From Neorhizobium sp. UBA7851 (GTDB taxonomy: Bacteria; Pseudomonadota; Alphaproteobacteria; Rhizobiales; Rhizobiaceae): 64,000 bases of DNA. How positions within the stretch are numbered: the stretch's first letter is position 1; each line of letters begins with the position of its first letter. This document shows, one piece after another, positions 16,508 through 28,173 of this stretch. Both the position numbers and the translations under genes were made by a program. The notes below the pieces were generated by a model. The model did no database searches and had not been told where the DNA came from. It saw nothing but the letters and a program-made list of their open reading frames with translations. The stretch covers positions 81,868 through 145,867 of the forward strand of contig DLSX01000258.1 in assembly GCA_002500765.1 (NCBI GenBank), given 5' to 3'.

Positions 16508-16819
16508 ATGTTCGCAGTCATCAAGACCGGCGGTAAGCAGTACCGCGTGGCCGCCAACGACGTGCTGACCATCGAAAAGCTGGAAGCCGAAGCTGGTGCA
16601 GTAGTCGAATTCAACGAAATCCTGGTCGTCGGCGTCGGCGCCGATGCCAAGATCGGCGCACCGTTCGTTTCGGGCGCAACGGTCAAGGCCGAAGTTGTCG
16701 AGCATAACCGTGGCAAGAAGGTCATCTCCTTCAAGAAGCGCCGCCGCCAGAATTCCAAGCGGATTCGCGGTCATCGCCAGCATCACACGGTCGTCCGCAT
16801 CACCGACATTCTCGGCTAA
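16508..16819 (+). CDS. rplU: 50S ribosomal protein L21 (bL21)
   Basis: A 103-residue ribosomal protein. [15 protein letters not shown], then the [19 protein letters not shown] segment and the C-terminal VVRITDI are diagnostic of bL21, which binds 23S rRNA domain I. The ATG at 16508 has AAAGGA upstream and gives the family start; an ATG five codons earlier is less likely. It is followed 29 bases later by rpmA, the nearly universal bacterial order. A leader hairpin lies just upstream. Confidence 0.97.
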   Translation: MFAVIKTGGKQYRVAANDVLTIEKLEAEAGAVVEFNEILVVGVGADAKIGAPFVSGATVKAEVVEHNRGKKVISFKKRRRQNSKRIRGHRQHHTVVRITDILG

Positions 16820-16848
16820 TCAGGTTTCGAAGGTAAAGGAGAACTCCC

Positions 16849-17118
16849 ATGGCACATAAAAAAGCTGGCGGTTCGTCGCGTAACGGTCGCGATTCTCAGT
16901 CCAAGCGCCTCGGCGTGAAGAAGTTCGGTGGCGAATCCGTCGTTGCCGGCAACATTCTCGTGCGTCAGCGCGGCACGCAGTGGCATCCGGGCGCCAACGT
17001 TGGCCTCGGTAAGGACCACACGATTTTTGCGCTCACCGAAGGCAACGTGAATTTCCGCACGAAGGCTAACGGCCGCGTATACGTGTCCGTAATGCCGAAA
17101 GCGGAAGCCGCAGAATAA
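16849..17118 (+). CDS. rpmA: 50S ribosomal protein L27 (bL27)
   Basis: An 89-residue ribosomal protein. [20 protein letters not shown] and [20 protein letters not shown] are the hallmark of bL27, whose N-terminus reaches the peptidyl-transferase centre and helps place the tRNA 3' ends. There is no N-terminal cleavable extension of the Firmicutes type. GGAG precedes the ATG. It is co-transcribed with rplU and closed by a strong terminator about 65 bases downstream. Confidence 0.98.
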   Translation: MAHKKAGGSSRNGRDSQSKRLGVKKFGGESVVAGNILVRQRGTQWHPGANVGLGKDHTIFALTEGNVNFRTKANGRVYVSVMPKAEAAE

Positions 17119-17183
17119 AGCCGGCAAGCGTTATGCAACCGGCGTCTCATCGACCCGGTTGAACGTTCAAGGTTCAGTCAAAG

Positions 17184-17225
17184 AAAAGGGAAGATGGGGC
17201 GCTACCCCATCTTCCCTTTTTCTTT
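17184..17225. terminator. strong intrinsic terminator after rpmA
   Basis: A perfect 16-bp stem (17184-17199 with 17205-17220) with a five-base loop, ending in a T-rich run. The A-run on the left side means it could work in both directions. Confidence 0.92.
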
Positions 17226-17248
17226 TTACCCCCAGAGGAGACTGAACC

Positions 17249-17896
17249 ATGCAAATCGAATTGTTGAGGGCGAGCCAATCCCGGCCGCCGGAAGAACGGC
17301 TGCGGCCGGACCGGTCACAGGACCGGTCGAGAAGCGAGTGCCCCGTCTTACTGTCGCCGAGACTTGTTCTGCGCGCCCCCCACAAAGAAGACATCGACGC
17401 ACTTGCCCATCTCGCCAACAATGCCGCCATCGCCACGATGGTGTCGCGCATGCCGCATCCCTACACGGCGAAAGACGCAGCCGATTTCGTGCGACGCACG
17501 AATGCCGGCGAGATTGGCAAATGCGTCTATGCCATTACCCGAGGAAATGACGGCGCCTTTGTCGGCTGCTGCGCATTGGAGCCGCAAGAGGACGAGCGCA
17601 CGCTCGAAATCGGCTATTGGCTCGGTGAACCCTATTGGAACAAGGGGTATGGCACCGAAGCCGCCCATGCGCTGATCGACATGGCTTTCCGCACCAGAAG
17701 CGAAATCGACCAGATCGATGCGCGCTGCCGGGTTACCAACATTCCGTCCAAGCGGGTGATCCAGAAGTGCGGTTTCCAGTTTCAGGGATCCGGCATGATC
17801 GATTGCTTGGCGGAAGGCGCCATGGTGCCGGTCGAATGGTTCCGCCTGGATCGGAAGACCTGGATATCCTTGAGAAGCTGGGGAGAGCTGAGATGA
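17249..17896 (+). CDS. GNAT family N-acetyltransferase (RimJ/RimL-like), first of a pair
   Basis: A 215-residue acetyltransferase. After a basic 30-residue leader, the GNAT fold begins at SPRLVLRAPHKEDIDALA. EIGYWLGEPYWNKGYGTEAA contains the acetyl-CoA pyrophosphate-binding loop, and ARCRVTNIPSKRVIQKCGFQ is motif B. The YWLG...YWNKGYGTEA pattern matches ribosomal-protein or small-molecule acetyltransferases of the Acetyltransf_3 group; the substrate is unknown. GAGGAG precedes the ATG. Its stop overlaps the start of a paralogous GNAT gene, suggesting tandem duplication and divergence. Confidence 0.9.
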   Translation: MQIELLRASQSRPPEERLRPDRSQDRSRSECPVLLSPRLVLRAPHKEDIDALAHLANNAAIATMVSRMPHPYTAKDAADFVRRTNAGEIGKCVYAITRGNDGAFVGCCALEPQEDERTLEIGYWLGEPYWNKGYGTEAAHALIDMAFRTRSEIDQIDARCRVTNIPSKRVIQKCGFQFQGSGMIDCLAEGAMVPVEWFRLDRKTWISLRSWGELR

Positions 17897-18480
17897 ACGC
17901 CGCAGTCGTTGAAAGACCCCTCGAAACCAGGCTTTCGCCCGGCCCGTGCCCGGTCATCCAGTCTCGCCGACTGACCCTGCGTCCTCACCGGCTTGCCGAT
18001 GCGGATGCGATTGCCGCATCGCTTGCCGATTTCAAGGTTGCCCGGATGCTCTCCCGCGTTCCGCAGCCCTACCATCGGGATGATGCGCTCGACTGGCTGG
18101 TGCGCCAGACTTCGGGCCTGATGTCGGACTGGCATCTTGCCATTACCACCGGTGATGACGTCCATATCGGTGTTGTCGGCATGGAATTGCGCAGGAACGG
18201 CTGGCATCTGGGCTACTGGCTGAACCGGTACTACTGGGATCATGGTTATATGACGGAAGCTGTCGGTGCCGTGTTGGAGCGTTTCTTCCGGCGGATGCCC
18301 GACGTCAGGGTCCATTCCGGCGCCTTCGCCGATAACCTTGCTTCGCTCAATGTGCAGAGGAAGCTTGGTTTCAGGATTGTCGATGCCGGAGAGGTTTTCT
18401 CCACCGCCCGCAACCGCATGGCACCGCATATCGATACGATCCTGGAGGCCAGTGATCTGGTCCGGCCAGAAGCAAGATGA
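17893..18480 (+). CDS. GNAT family N-acetyltransferase, second of a pair
   Basis: A 195-residue acetyltransferase whose ATG overlaps the stop of the preceding GNAT gene (ATGA), with GGGGAGAG upstream. The fold runs from SRRLTLRPHRLADADAIAAS through GYWLNRYYWDHGYMTEAVGA (acetyl-CoA loop) to FADNLASLNVQRKLGF. It shares the layout of its neighbour, including a PQPYHRDDALDWLVRQ segment matching PHPYTAKDAADFVRRT, so the two are paralogs. Substrate unknown. It lies upstream of obgE with a 267-bp gap, which is probably the obgE promoter region. Confidence 0.9.
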   Translation: MNAAVVERPLETRLSPGPCPVIQSRRLTLRPHRLADADAIAASLADFKVARMLSRVPQPYHRDDALDWLVRQTSGLMSDWHLAITTGDDVHIGVVGMELRRNGWHLGYWLNRYYWDHGYMTEAVGAVLERFFRRMPDVRVHSGAFADNLASLNVQRKLGFRIVDAGEVFSTARNRMAPHIDTILEASDLVRPEAR

Positions 18481-18726
18481 CAATATTGACGGCCCCGGCG
18501 CCTGCCGGTGGCCGTCGATCCATCTCAAGTCAGGCCGGGAAATGATGCGACTACGGCGGTCCCGGCGATTTTCGGCAATTCGCTGCGGATCGAACCTTTC
18601 ATCCGTACCGAAGCCCTATTGCACGGTATGGCTGACGAACTTCATGATAATCTTTGACCTTAAAGGCAACGAACGGTATCGAAACGCACCAGTAGGCGTC
18701 CAGAAACCCCTGATGACGTTGCGTAA

Positions 18727-20979
<2,253 letters not shown>

Positions 20980-20990
<11 letters not shown>

Positions 20991-22260
20991 GGTTTCGATG
21001 AGCGATATCGCGGCCGTGATGGCCGAGATCGGCCGTAATTCCAAAGCTGCGGCACGCCAGCTCGCTGTTGCCTCGACGGAGGCGAAGAACAAGGCGCTTC
21101 ACGCGATGGCAGACGCGATTGTTGCCAATGCGGCAAATATCCTTGCTGCCAATGCCGAAGATCTGAAACAGGTCGAAGGCGAGGGCCTCCTACCGTCCTT
21201 CCTCGATCGTCTGACTTTGACGGAAAAGGGTATTTCCGGCATGGCGCAGGCACTGCGCGAGATTGCCGATTTCAAGGATCCGGTCGGCGAGGTGATCGCT
21301 GCGTGGGAGCGCCCCAATGGGCTCCAGATCGAGCGCGTTCGCACGCCGCTCGGCGTCATTGGCGTCATTTACGAAAGCCGCCCCAATGTGACGGCGGATG
21401 CCGGCGCGTTGTGCCTGAAGGCCGGCAATGCCGTAATCCTGCGCGGTGGCTCGGATTCGGCGCAATCATCGCAGGCTATCCACGAGTGCCTGGTTGCCGG
21501 TTTGAAGTCTGCCGGTCTTCCAGAGCATGCTATCCAGATCGTGCCGACGACCGATCGCGCCGCCGTCGGCGCCATGCTGTCCGGCCTTGATGGAGCAATC
21601 GACGTCATCGTTCCGCGCGGCGGCAAAAGTCTGGTTGCCCGCGTTCAGAGCGAAGCCCGCGTTCCTGTCTTTGCGCATCTGGAAGGCCTCTGCCACATCT
21701 ATGTCGATGCATCTGCCGATCTGGATATGGCGAAAAAGATCGTTGTGAACGCCAAGATGCGTCGCACCGGTGTCTGCGGTGCGGCAGAGACGCTGCTGGT
21801 GGAAAAGGCTGTCGTCGGTACGCATCTTGTGCCTCTTCTTCAGGCGTTGAAGGACGCGGGTTGCGAAATTCGTGGATCGGCCGAGGTTATGCTGGCATGC
21901 CCGACTGCTATAGCTGCAACGGAAGAAGACTGGCGCACGGAATATCTGGATGCGGTGATTTCGGTCGCGGTCGTTGACGGCATCGATGGTGCGATCCGGC
22001 ATATCAACACCTACTCTTCCAGCCACACGGAAGCGGTGATTGCCGAAGACCCCGACGTCGTGGCGCGCTTCTTCAATGAGATTGATTCCGCAATCCTGCT
22101 GCATAACGCTTCTACACAATTTGCCGATGGCGGCGAATTCGGCATGGGCGGCGAGATAGGCATCTCGACCGGCAAGATGCATGCCCGCGGCCCTGTCGGC
22201 GTCGAGCAGCTGACCTCGTTCAAATACCGCGTGCACGGCACCGGCCAGATCCGTCCATAG
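20980..22260 (+). CDS. proA: gamma-glutamyl phosphate reductase
   Basis: NADPH-dependent reduction of gamma-glutamyl phosphate to glutamate semialdehyde, the second proline step; 426 residues. The aldehyde-dehydrogenase fold shows [34 protein letters not shown], and the catalytic cysteine in [11 protein letters not shown]. The ATG at 20980 has an ideal GGAGGAGG site; a TTG two codons earlier is less likely. It overlaps proB by 11 bases. Full length, no anomalies. Confidence 0.97.
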
Positions 22261-22274
22261 AGCTTCGGCCCGAC

Positions 22275-22907
22275 GTGGAAGAGCAGAGGATCGACCGCAG
22301 ATATCTGACCATGCCGCATATAGAGCGCGGCATGGCCGTCGGCCTGTTCGGCGGGTCTTTCAATCCACCGCATGAAGGCCATTTGCTGGTCGCCGAGATT
22401 GCGCTTCGCCGTCTCGGCCTGGACCAGCTCTGGTGGATGGTGACGCCCGGAAATCCGTTGAAGAGCCGCAGCGAACTTGCGCCTCTCTCTGAGCGGATCT
22501 CCCTGAGCGAGAGTCTTGCTCGTGATCCACGCATCAAGGTAACGGCATTCGAAAAGGCGCTCGGCGGTTCCTACACGGCCGATACGCTTGCCCATGTCAA
22601 AGCGAGGAACCCGCAGGCTCATTTCGTCTGGATCATGGGGGCCGACAGCTTGCAATCCTTCCATCTCTGGCAGAAATGGCGTGAGATAGTTTCTATGTTC
22701 CCGATCGCGGTGATCGATCGGCCGGGGGCGACCTTGTCGTTTCTGTCATCGAAAATGGCCCGTACCTTCGATTACGCACGCGTGGATGAGGATGATATCG
22801 GTACGCTGTGGAAACGCCAGGCGCCCGCCTGGACCTTCATTCACGGCCCGCGATCGACACTGAGTTCAACCGCGCTTCGGGCGAACGGGCGCGAGAAAGC
22901 GCCTTGA
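22275..22907 (+). CDS. nadD: nicotinate-nucleotide adenylyltransferase
   Basis: Adenylates nicotinate mononucleotide to deamido-NAD; 210 residues from the GTG at 22275. The nucleotidyltransferase signature GLFGGSFNPPHEGHLLVAE is present. WWMVTPGNPLKSR and the C-terminal PRSTLSSTALR (SSTxxR motif) confirm NadD. The GTG start agrees with my memory of rhizobial homologs carrying about 20 residues before the fold; an ATG at 22311 is the alternative. It sits 14 bases after proA, and the order obgE-proBA-nadD-rsfS-rlmH is common in Rhizobiales. Confidence 0.95.
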   Translation: MEEQRIDRRYLTMPHIERGMAVGLFGGSFNPPHEGHLLVAEIALRRLGLDQLWWMVTPGNPLKSRSELAPLSERISLSESLARDPRIKVTAFEKALGGSYTADTLAHVKARNPQAHFVWIMGADSLQSFHLWQKWREIVSMFPIAVIDRPGATLSFLSSKMARTFDYARVDEDDIGTLWKRQAPAWTFIHGPRSTLSSTALRANGREKAP

Positions 22908-23098
22908 AGCTGACGGTTCATTTGTTCATGACAGTTTCGCGTCATGCGTTCACTTCTGATGGTTCTCCCTTGAAAGATTAACCATTCGGTGCCACCTTCG
23001 CTGAAGCGGCCGACCTTGATCGGATTCGCTGAAAGTGCTTGTTGCTGTTACCTGGTAAGAAAGGACAAACCCTGACAACAGTACACGCCAAGGGAAAG

Positions 23099-23488
23099 AT
23101 GGTTTCCATCCTCCCGCAGAGTTCCGAACGTGGCGCCGATGCCGCAGCTCGTGCTCTCGAACTGATCCTCACCAGCCTTGAGGATTCAAAAGCAGAAGAT
23201 ATCGTCACCATCAATATTGCCGGGAAATCGGCGCTGGGCGACTACATGGTTGTGGTCACAGGGCGATCGAGCCGTCATGTCATGGCGATCTGCGACCATC
23301 TTGTCGCCGACCTCAAGGACGAGGGGCTTGGATCCCCGCGCGTTGAAGGCCAGGAAAGCGGTGACTGGGTTCTGATCGACACGGGTGATGTGATCGTTCA
23401 CGTGTTCCGTCCCGAAATCCGCGAGTTCTACAACATTGAAAAGATGTGGGCAGCTCCGGAGATCGAAGAAGGACCTCTGCTGCACTAA
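23099..23488 (+). CDS. rsfS: ribosome silencing factor RsfS
   Basis: Binds L14 and blocks subunit joining in slow growth (RsfS/Iojap family). The core ARALELILTSLEDSKAEDIV, then GDYMVVVTGRSSRHVMAICD, VEGQESGDWVLIDTGDVIVH and FYNIEKMW is diagnostic. The start is uncertain. The ATG at 23099 gives 129 residues with GGG 4 bases upstream. The frame is open back to a TTG at 23039, and homologs I recall begin near TTVHAKGK, so a CTG at 23072 (after AAAGGA) or the TTG may be used. Confidence 0.95.
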   Translation: MVSILPQSSERGADAAARALELILTSLEDSKAEDIVTINIAGKSALGDYMVVVTGRSSRHVMAICDHLVADLKDEGLGSPRVEGQESGDWVLIDTGDVIVHVFRPEIREFYNIEKMWAAPEIEEGPLLH

Positions 23489-23591
23489 GCGGTTTTGGGT
23501 TGGCCTGAACCGTCGAAAGCCGCTAAAGCAACGCTGGCGCGCTGCGCCGGTGCAGCATTGTTCGGCTGTTCGAAATTAGACGGATCAGGAT

Positions 23592-24074
23592 ATGCGTATT
23601 ACCCTTTTTGCCGTGGGACGGCTCAAGGCCGGCCCGGAGAAGGATCTTGCTTCCCGTTACCTTGACCGCTTCGCAAAGGCCGGACCGGCTGTCGGTCTGG
23701 AACTGGCGAAGCTGGTGGAGGTACAGGAAAGCCGTGCTTCGAACGCCGACACCCGCAAGCGCGAGGAGGCGGGTGCGCTGGAAAAGGCCTTGCCTGAAGG
23801 TGCCATCCTCGTTCTGTTGGACGAGCGCGGCAAGACGCTCGACAGTCAGGCTTTTTCGGATGCGATCGGGCGTTATCGCGACAATGGAAAGCGTGATCTG
23901 ATGCTGGCCATCGGCGGCGCGGATGGTCTTGATCCGGAGCTTCGAGCCAAGGCCGATCTCGTTCTCAATCTTGGTACGATGACCTGGCCGCATCAGCTGG
24001 TGCGCATTCTCATTGCCGAACAGCTTTACCGCACCGTGACCATTCTTTCCGGCCACCCTTATCACCGCGTTTAA
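23592..24074 (+). CDS. rlmH: 23S rRNA (pseudouridine1915-N3)-methyltransferase
   Basis: A SPOUT-class methyltransferase of 160 residues that methylates pseudouridine 1915 in helix 69 on assembled 70S ribosomes. MRITLFAVGRLKAGPEKDL opens the protein. The knot region is LLDERGKTLDSQAFSDAIG, then LAIGGADGLDPELRAKADL. The C-terminus MTWPHQLVRILIAEQLYR, ending GHPYHR, completes the SAM pocket. It follows rsfS by about 100 bases, the usual pairing. Confidence 0.97.
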   Translation: MRITLFAVGRLKAGPEKDLASRYLDRFAKAGPAVGLELAKLVEVQESRASNADTRKREEAGALEKALPEGAILVLLDERGKTLDSQAFSDAIGRYRDNGKRDLMLAIGGADGLDPELRAKADLVLNLGTMTWPHQLVRILIAEQLYRTVTILSGHPYHRV

Positions 24075-24161
24075 CCTTTCGTTGAGGCGCAGACACGATG
24101 TTGTTTGTGGCGCAGCCGGGCAAATCAGCCTAGCCTTCGCATTCTTTCACTCGGAGCGGAA

Positions 24162-25580
24162 ATGGGCGCTAGTCGGAAAAGACCTGCCAAATATGGATCA
24201 GGCTTGGCCAACACGTTGGCTGCCGCCGGGTTTCTGCTGGCCGTTCCGCAGTCTTTGTCTGCGCAGGATGCTGTCCCACCACGCGACGGCACCGTGAATG
24301 TGACGCCTGCGGAGACATCCGGACCCACTGGTGAGTTGAGGCAGAAGCAAGAAGAGACACGCAAGGAACTCGAAACGCTCGGCAAAACGATAAAGCTGTC
24401 GGAAGACAAGATAGCCGACATCGAACGGAGCATTGCGCAGACCAACAAGGACAGCGCTGATATCCGCCAGGCACTGATCGATTCGGCCCAAAAGCGACAG
24501 GATCTCGAAAGGAAGATCCAGGAGAGCGAGAAAAAGATCGCTGCCCTGGGTGTGCAGGAAGACGGTATCCGTTCGTCGCTTCGCAGCCGAAGGGGCGTTC
24601 TTGCGGAAGTGCTCGGCGCACTTGAGCGCATGGGGCGCAACCCGCCGCCGGCCTTGCTCGTAAAGCCGGAAGACGCGCTTGCTTCCGTGCGCAGCGCCAT
24701 TCTTCTCGGCGCTGTCGTGCCGGGCATGCGCAGTGAGGCCGAACGCCTTGTTTCGGATCTCAAAGCGCTGAGTGACACACGCAGCGCTACAGCAAGTGAA
24801 AAACAGGCCGTGTCGGATGCGATCGTGGCAAGCCTCGAAGAAGACAAGCGCATGGATCTTCTTCTGGCTGAAAACGAAAAGTTGAACGGGCGGAATACGG
24901 CGGAACTTGATGCGGAACGCCGGCGCTCGGAAGAGTTGGCAGGTCGCGCAACATCGCTTGAAGGGCTTATTTCCTCGCTGGAAAGCGAAATATCCTCGGT
25001 GAGAGAGGCTATGGAGGCTGCGCGGGCGGAAGAAGAGCGCCAGAAACGTCTCACGCAGGCGGAGCGCGAAAAAGCCAGACAGCAGGCCGAAAACGGTGTG
25101 CCTGACAAAAACCGCATTGCGCCAGCATATGCGTTTTCAAGTTTAAGGCAGAAGCTGGAGTTCCCGGTTTCCGGTGATGTCGTCCGTTGGTTCGGTGATC
25201 CCGACGGGACAGGGCATGCGGCGAGAGGCATCACAATTGCATCCAATGCCGGGGCCATCGTGACTGCACCAGCGGATGGGTCGGTCGTATTTGCCGGAGC
25301 ATTCAGAAGCTACGGACAGATGATCATCCTGAATGTCGGCGACGGGTATTACGTGGTTCTGACGGGCATGAAGGACGTGAGCGCTCGTCAGGGGCGCTTT
25401 GTCTTCAGCGGCGAGCCGATCGCCGTGATGGGTGAGAAAAGAGTGGCGAGTGCAACTGCGTTGGCGCTGGAAACGGATCGCCCGACGCTTTACATTGAAT
25501 TTAGAAACGGCAACACCACGGTTGATTCCAAGCCTTGGTGGTTAGCGAAAGAAACTGGAAGGGCACGAAATGATTCGTAG
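24162..25580 (+). CDS. EnvC-like murein hydrolase activator (coiled coil + degenerate LytM)
   Basis: A 472-residue exported protein. The ATG at 24162 has GGAG upstream; a basic N-region leads to a hydrophobic stretch (LANTLAAAGFLLAVPQSL) ending LSAQDA. A long coiled coil spans about 45-300 (Glu/Lys/Arg/Gln-rich, e.g. KQEETRKELETLGKTIKLSE). The C-terminal LytM/M23 domain begins at FPVSGDVVRWFGDPDG. The zinc-binding HxxxD and HxH residues are replaced (HAARGITI and VLTGMK), so it should be inactive as a peptidase and instead activate cell-division amidases, as EnvC does. It overlaps ctpA by 11 bases, so division-site hydrolysis and periplasmic proteolysis appear coupled. Confidence 0.88.
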   Translation: MGASRKRPAKYGSGLANTLAAAGFLLAVPQSLSAQDAVPPRDGTVNVTPAETSGPTGELRQKQEETRKELETLGKTIKLSEDKIADIERSIAQTNKDSADIRQALIDSAQKRQDLERKIQESEKKIAALGVQEDGIRSSLRSRRGVLAEVLGALERMGRNPPPALLVKPEDALASVRSAILLGAVVPGMRSEAERLVSDLKALSDTRSATASEKQAVSDAIVASLEEDKRMDLLLAENEKLNGRNTAELDAERRRSEELAGRATSLEGLISSLESEISSVREAMEAARAEEERQKRLTQAEREKARQQAENGVPDKNRIAPAYAFSSLRQKLEFPVSGDVVRWFGDPDGTGHAARGITIASNAGAIVTAPADGSVVFAGAFRSYGQMIILNVGDGYYVVLTGMKDVSARQGRFVFSGEPIAVMGEKRVASATALALETDRPTLYIEFRNGNTTVDSKPWWLAKETGRARNDS

Positions 25581-26901
25581 GGCTTCGCTTGTCATCGTTG
25601 GTGCACTCATGGGTGCGACGGCAATGAGTGTCATCTATTCGGCCGGCGTGCCGGCCCAGGCAGCCGGAGCGTCGACCTATAAGGAATTGTCCATTTTCGG
25701 TGACGTTTTCGAACGTGTTCGCGCCCAATACGTGACGCCGCCGGATGAGGAAAAGCTGGTCGAGAATGCGATCAACGGCATGCTGACCTCGCTCGATCCG
25801 CATTCAAGCTTCATGAATGCCAAGGATGCTGATGACATGCGGACCCAGACCCGCGGTGAATTCGGTGGCCTCGGCATCGAAGTCACAATGGAAAACGAGC
25901 TGGTCAAGGTTATCGCGCCGATCGACGACACGCCTGCTTCCAAGGCTGGAATTCTGGCCGGCGACTTCATTTCCGAAATCGATGGTCAGGCCATCCGCGG
26001 CCTGAAGCTCGAAGAAGCGGTCGAAAAGATGCGCGGCGCGGTCAATACGCCGATCAAGCTCACGGTCATCCGCCAGGGTGCCGACAAGCCGCTCGAGATC
26101 ACTGTCGTTCGCGACATCATCGCTGTGCGTGCGGTCAAGTCCCGTGTCGAAGGCGGAGATGTCGGTTATGTCCGCGTCATTTCCTTCACCGAGAAGACCT
26201 ATGACGACCTTGAAAAGGCGATCCAGAAGATCAAGGCCGACGTACCGGCAGACAAGCTCAAGGGCTATGTTCTCGACCTGCGCCTCAACCCGGGCGGTCT
26301 TCTCGATCAGGCGATCAACGTTTCTGATGCCTTCCTCGAGCGTGGCGAAGTTGTTTCCACCCGCGGCCGCAATGCGGATGAAACCCGCCGCTTCAACGCC
26401 GGTCCGGGTGACCTGACCGATGGAAAGCCGGTTATCGTACTGATCAACGGTGGTTCGGCTTCCGCTTCGGAGATCGTCGCCGGCGCATTGCAGGATCTGA
26501 AGCGGGCAACCGTTGTCGGTACCCGTTCGTTCGGCAAGGGATCCGTGCAGACGATCATTCCGCTTGGCGATGCCGGCGCATTGCGTCTGACGACTGCGCT
26601 CTATTACACGCCATCCGGCAAGTCGATCCAGGGAACGGGTATCAATCCGGACATCAAGGTCGAGCAGCCGCTGCCGCCGGAACTCCAGGGCAAGCTGAAG
26701 GCCGAAGGTGAATCCAGTCTCAAGGGCCACATCCAAGGCAATGCCGAGACGGAAGAGGGTTCCGGTTCTGCTGCCTATGTGCCGCCGGAAGCCAAGGATG
26801 ACATCCAGCTGAACTACGCCATGGATCTTCTCCATGGTACCAAAACTGATCCGAGCTTCCCAGCAAGCCCGGACAAGGCCGCTGCGGCCGTCAAGCCATA
26901 A
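25570..26901 (+). CDS. ctpA: carboxyl-terminal processing protease (S41)
   Basis: A periplasmic serine protease of 443 residues. The signal peptide ends near AQAAGA. A PDZ domain (about 97-170, FGGLGIEV, GDFISEIDGQAIRGL) selects C-termini. In the S41 domain LDLRLNPGGLL leads to the catalytic Ser298 (GGSASASEI) and Lys323 (SFGKGSVQ). Family members degrade or process periplasmic and envelope proteins. The C-terminal 70 residues are low-complexity. It starts inside the end of the EnvC-like gene. A hairpin follows the stop. Confidence 0.95.
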   Translation: MIRRASLVIVGALMGATAMSVIYSAGVPAQAAGASTYKELSIFGDVFERVRAQYVTPPDEEKLVENAINGMLTSLDPHSSFMNAKDADDMRTQTRGEFGGLGIEVTMENELVKVIAPIDDTPASKAGILAGDFISEIDGQAIRGLKLEEAVEKMRGAVNTPIKLTVIRQGADKPLEITVVRDIIAVRAVKSRVEGGDVGYVRVISFTEKTYDDLEKAIQKIKADVPADKLKGYVLDLRLNPGGLLDQAINVSDAFLERGEVVSTRGRNADETRRFNAGPGDLTDGKPVIVLINGGSASASEIVAGALQDLKRATVVGTRSFGKGSVQTIIPLGDAGALRLTTALYYTPSGKSIQGTGINPDIKVEQPLPPELQGKLKAEGESSLKGHIQGNAETEEGSGSAAYVPPEAKDDIQLNYAMDLLHGTKTDPSFPASPDKAAAAVKP

Positions 26902-26910
26902 GAACAGCGT

Positions 26911-26938
26911 CAAGGGAGCCTGCAAGAGGGCTCCCTTG
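26911..26938 (+). terminator. hairpin after ctpA, possible attenuating terminator
   Basis: CAAGGGAGCC pairs with GGCTCCCTTG over an eight-base loop. The sequence after it (GTATTTG) lacks a proper T-run, so termination may be partial; the next gene starts 31 bases later. Confidence 0.5.
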
Positions 26939-26969
26939 GTATTTGACCACGGGATAGCACGGATTTAGC

Positions 26970-28160
26970 GTGGGTACTGATCTCCATGCACCCTTGGGAC
27001 AAGGGCGGCCACCGAAGACAAAACGTTCGTGGCGCGGCTACAAGGCCGTATTATGCGGCAGTGTGGTGCTTGTCGGGATTATCGGTCTTTCCATCTATGT
27101 CATTCAGGAGGACGACGGGCTCAGGCAGGTTGCTGCCAATGTCGGACAAGCGCCTTCCGAGGGAAAGTCCGATCCTTCCAAAGAGGCAGATGGTGCCGAT
27201 CGGTCGACACAAACGGGGGCATCATCCGAGCGTAGCGCGTCGGGTGCCAATATCGAGCGTATGTCCACGGGCGATGGCAATTACGTTACCAAATACACAC
27301 CGCGTGACCGTACCGGGCCGCTTGTCATCGATGCCCAGCGGATGGGCCAGGATCCGCGGGTAGCCGGCCAGCCGAACCCTGATCTTCTCGAAGACACCGA
27401 TGCAGGAAAGCTGCCGATCATCGGCGCTGACGGGCTGCGTCCCATGGATCAATATGCAAGGCCATGGTCGGGAGAAAGAGGCGCGAGGGTTGCGATCGTG
27501 ATCAGCGGCCTCGGTCTCAGCCAGACTGGCAGCCAGAAGGCGATCCAGCAACTGCCGACCGGGGTTACGTTGGCATTTGCGGCCAGTGGTAACAGTCTCC
27601 AGCGCTGGATGCAGGAGGCCCGGCGCAAAGGGCACGAAATATTGCTGCAGGTGCCGTTCGAGCCTTTCGATTATCCGGCGAACGATCCTGGACCGAGTAC
27701 CTTGCTGACCGCGAGTTCCGCCAAGGACAACCTCGCGCGCCTGCACCAGGCCATGGCGCGGGTCACCAACTATACCGGCATCTTGAACTATCAGGGTGCA
27801 CGCTACCTGTCGGATGAAAAGGCGCTTCGGCCGGTGCTGCAGGATGTGGCGAAACGCGGGCTGCTGTTTCTGGACGATGGGACATCTTCTCTTTCCAAGA
27901 CGAATTCCATAGCCGATGCCGTCGAGTTGCCGCATGCCTTTGCCGATGTCGTGCTCGATGGACAGGTGCAGACCCAGGCTATTCTCGGGAAGCTCGATGA
28001 GTTGGGGCGCATTGCAGACCGTCAGGGGACGGCGATCGGTATTGCCGCGGCTTACGACGAAAGCATTGATGCTGTAAGGCAATGGAGCGAAGAAGCGACG
28101 CAGCGCGGCATCGAGATCGTTGGTGTCTCGGCGATCGTGCGCGACAAAAGCCAACCCTGA
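26970..28160 (+). CDS. divergent polysaccharide deacetylase family protein (YibQ-like)
   Basis: A 396-residue membrane-anchored protein. A short cytoplasmic tail (KTKRSWRGYK) and one TM helix (AVLCGSVVLVGIIGLSIYVI) precede a long low-complexity linker and the periplasmic domain at RGARVAIVISGLGLSQ. Other markers are HEILLQVPFEPFDYPANDPG, NYQGARYLSDE and GLLFLDDGTS. This fits the divergent polysaccharide deacetylase family (PF04748), whose substrate is not established. The start is a GTG at 26970 with no strong ribosome site. It sits between ctpA and rppH, an arrangement common in Rhizobiales. Confidence 0.9.
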   Translation: MGTDLHAPLGQGRPPKTKRSWRGYKAVLCGSVVLVGIIGLSIYVIQEDDGLRQVAANVGQAPSEGKSDPSKEADGADRSTQTGASSERSASGANIERMSTGDGNYVTKYTPRDRTGPLVIDAQRMGQDPRVAGQPNPDLLEDTDAGKLPIIGADGLRPMDQYARPWSGERGARVAIVISGLGLSQTGSQKAIQQLPTGVTLAFAASGNSLQRWMQEARRKGHEILLQVPFEPFDYPANDPGPSTLLTASSAKDNLARLHQAMARVTNYTGILNYQGARYLSDEKALRPVLQDVAKRGLLFLDDGTSSLSKTNSIADAVELPHAFADVVLDGQVQTQAILGKLDELGRIADRQGTAIGIAAAYDESIDAVRQWSEEATQRGIEIVGVSAIVRDKSQP

Positions 28161-28173
28161 TGGAGAATGAAGC

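Noticed and set aside
24125..25258. 377-codon minus-strand frame over the EnvC-like gene
   Set aside because: Serine/arginine-rich mirror of the coiled-coil coding sequence.
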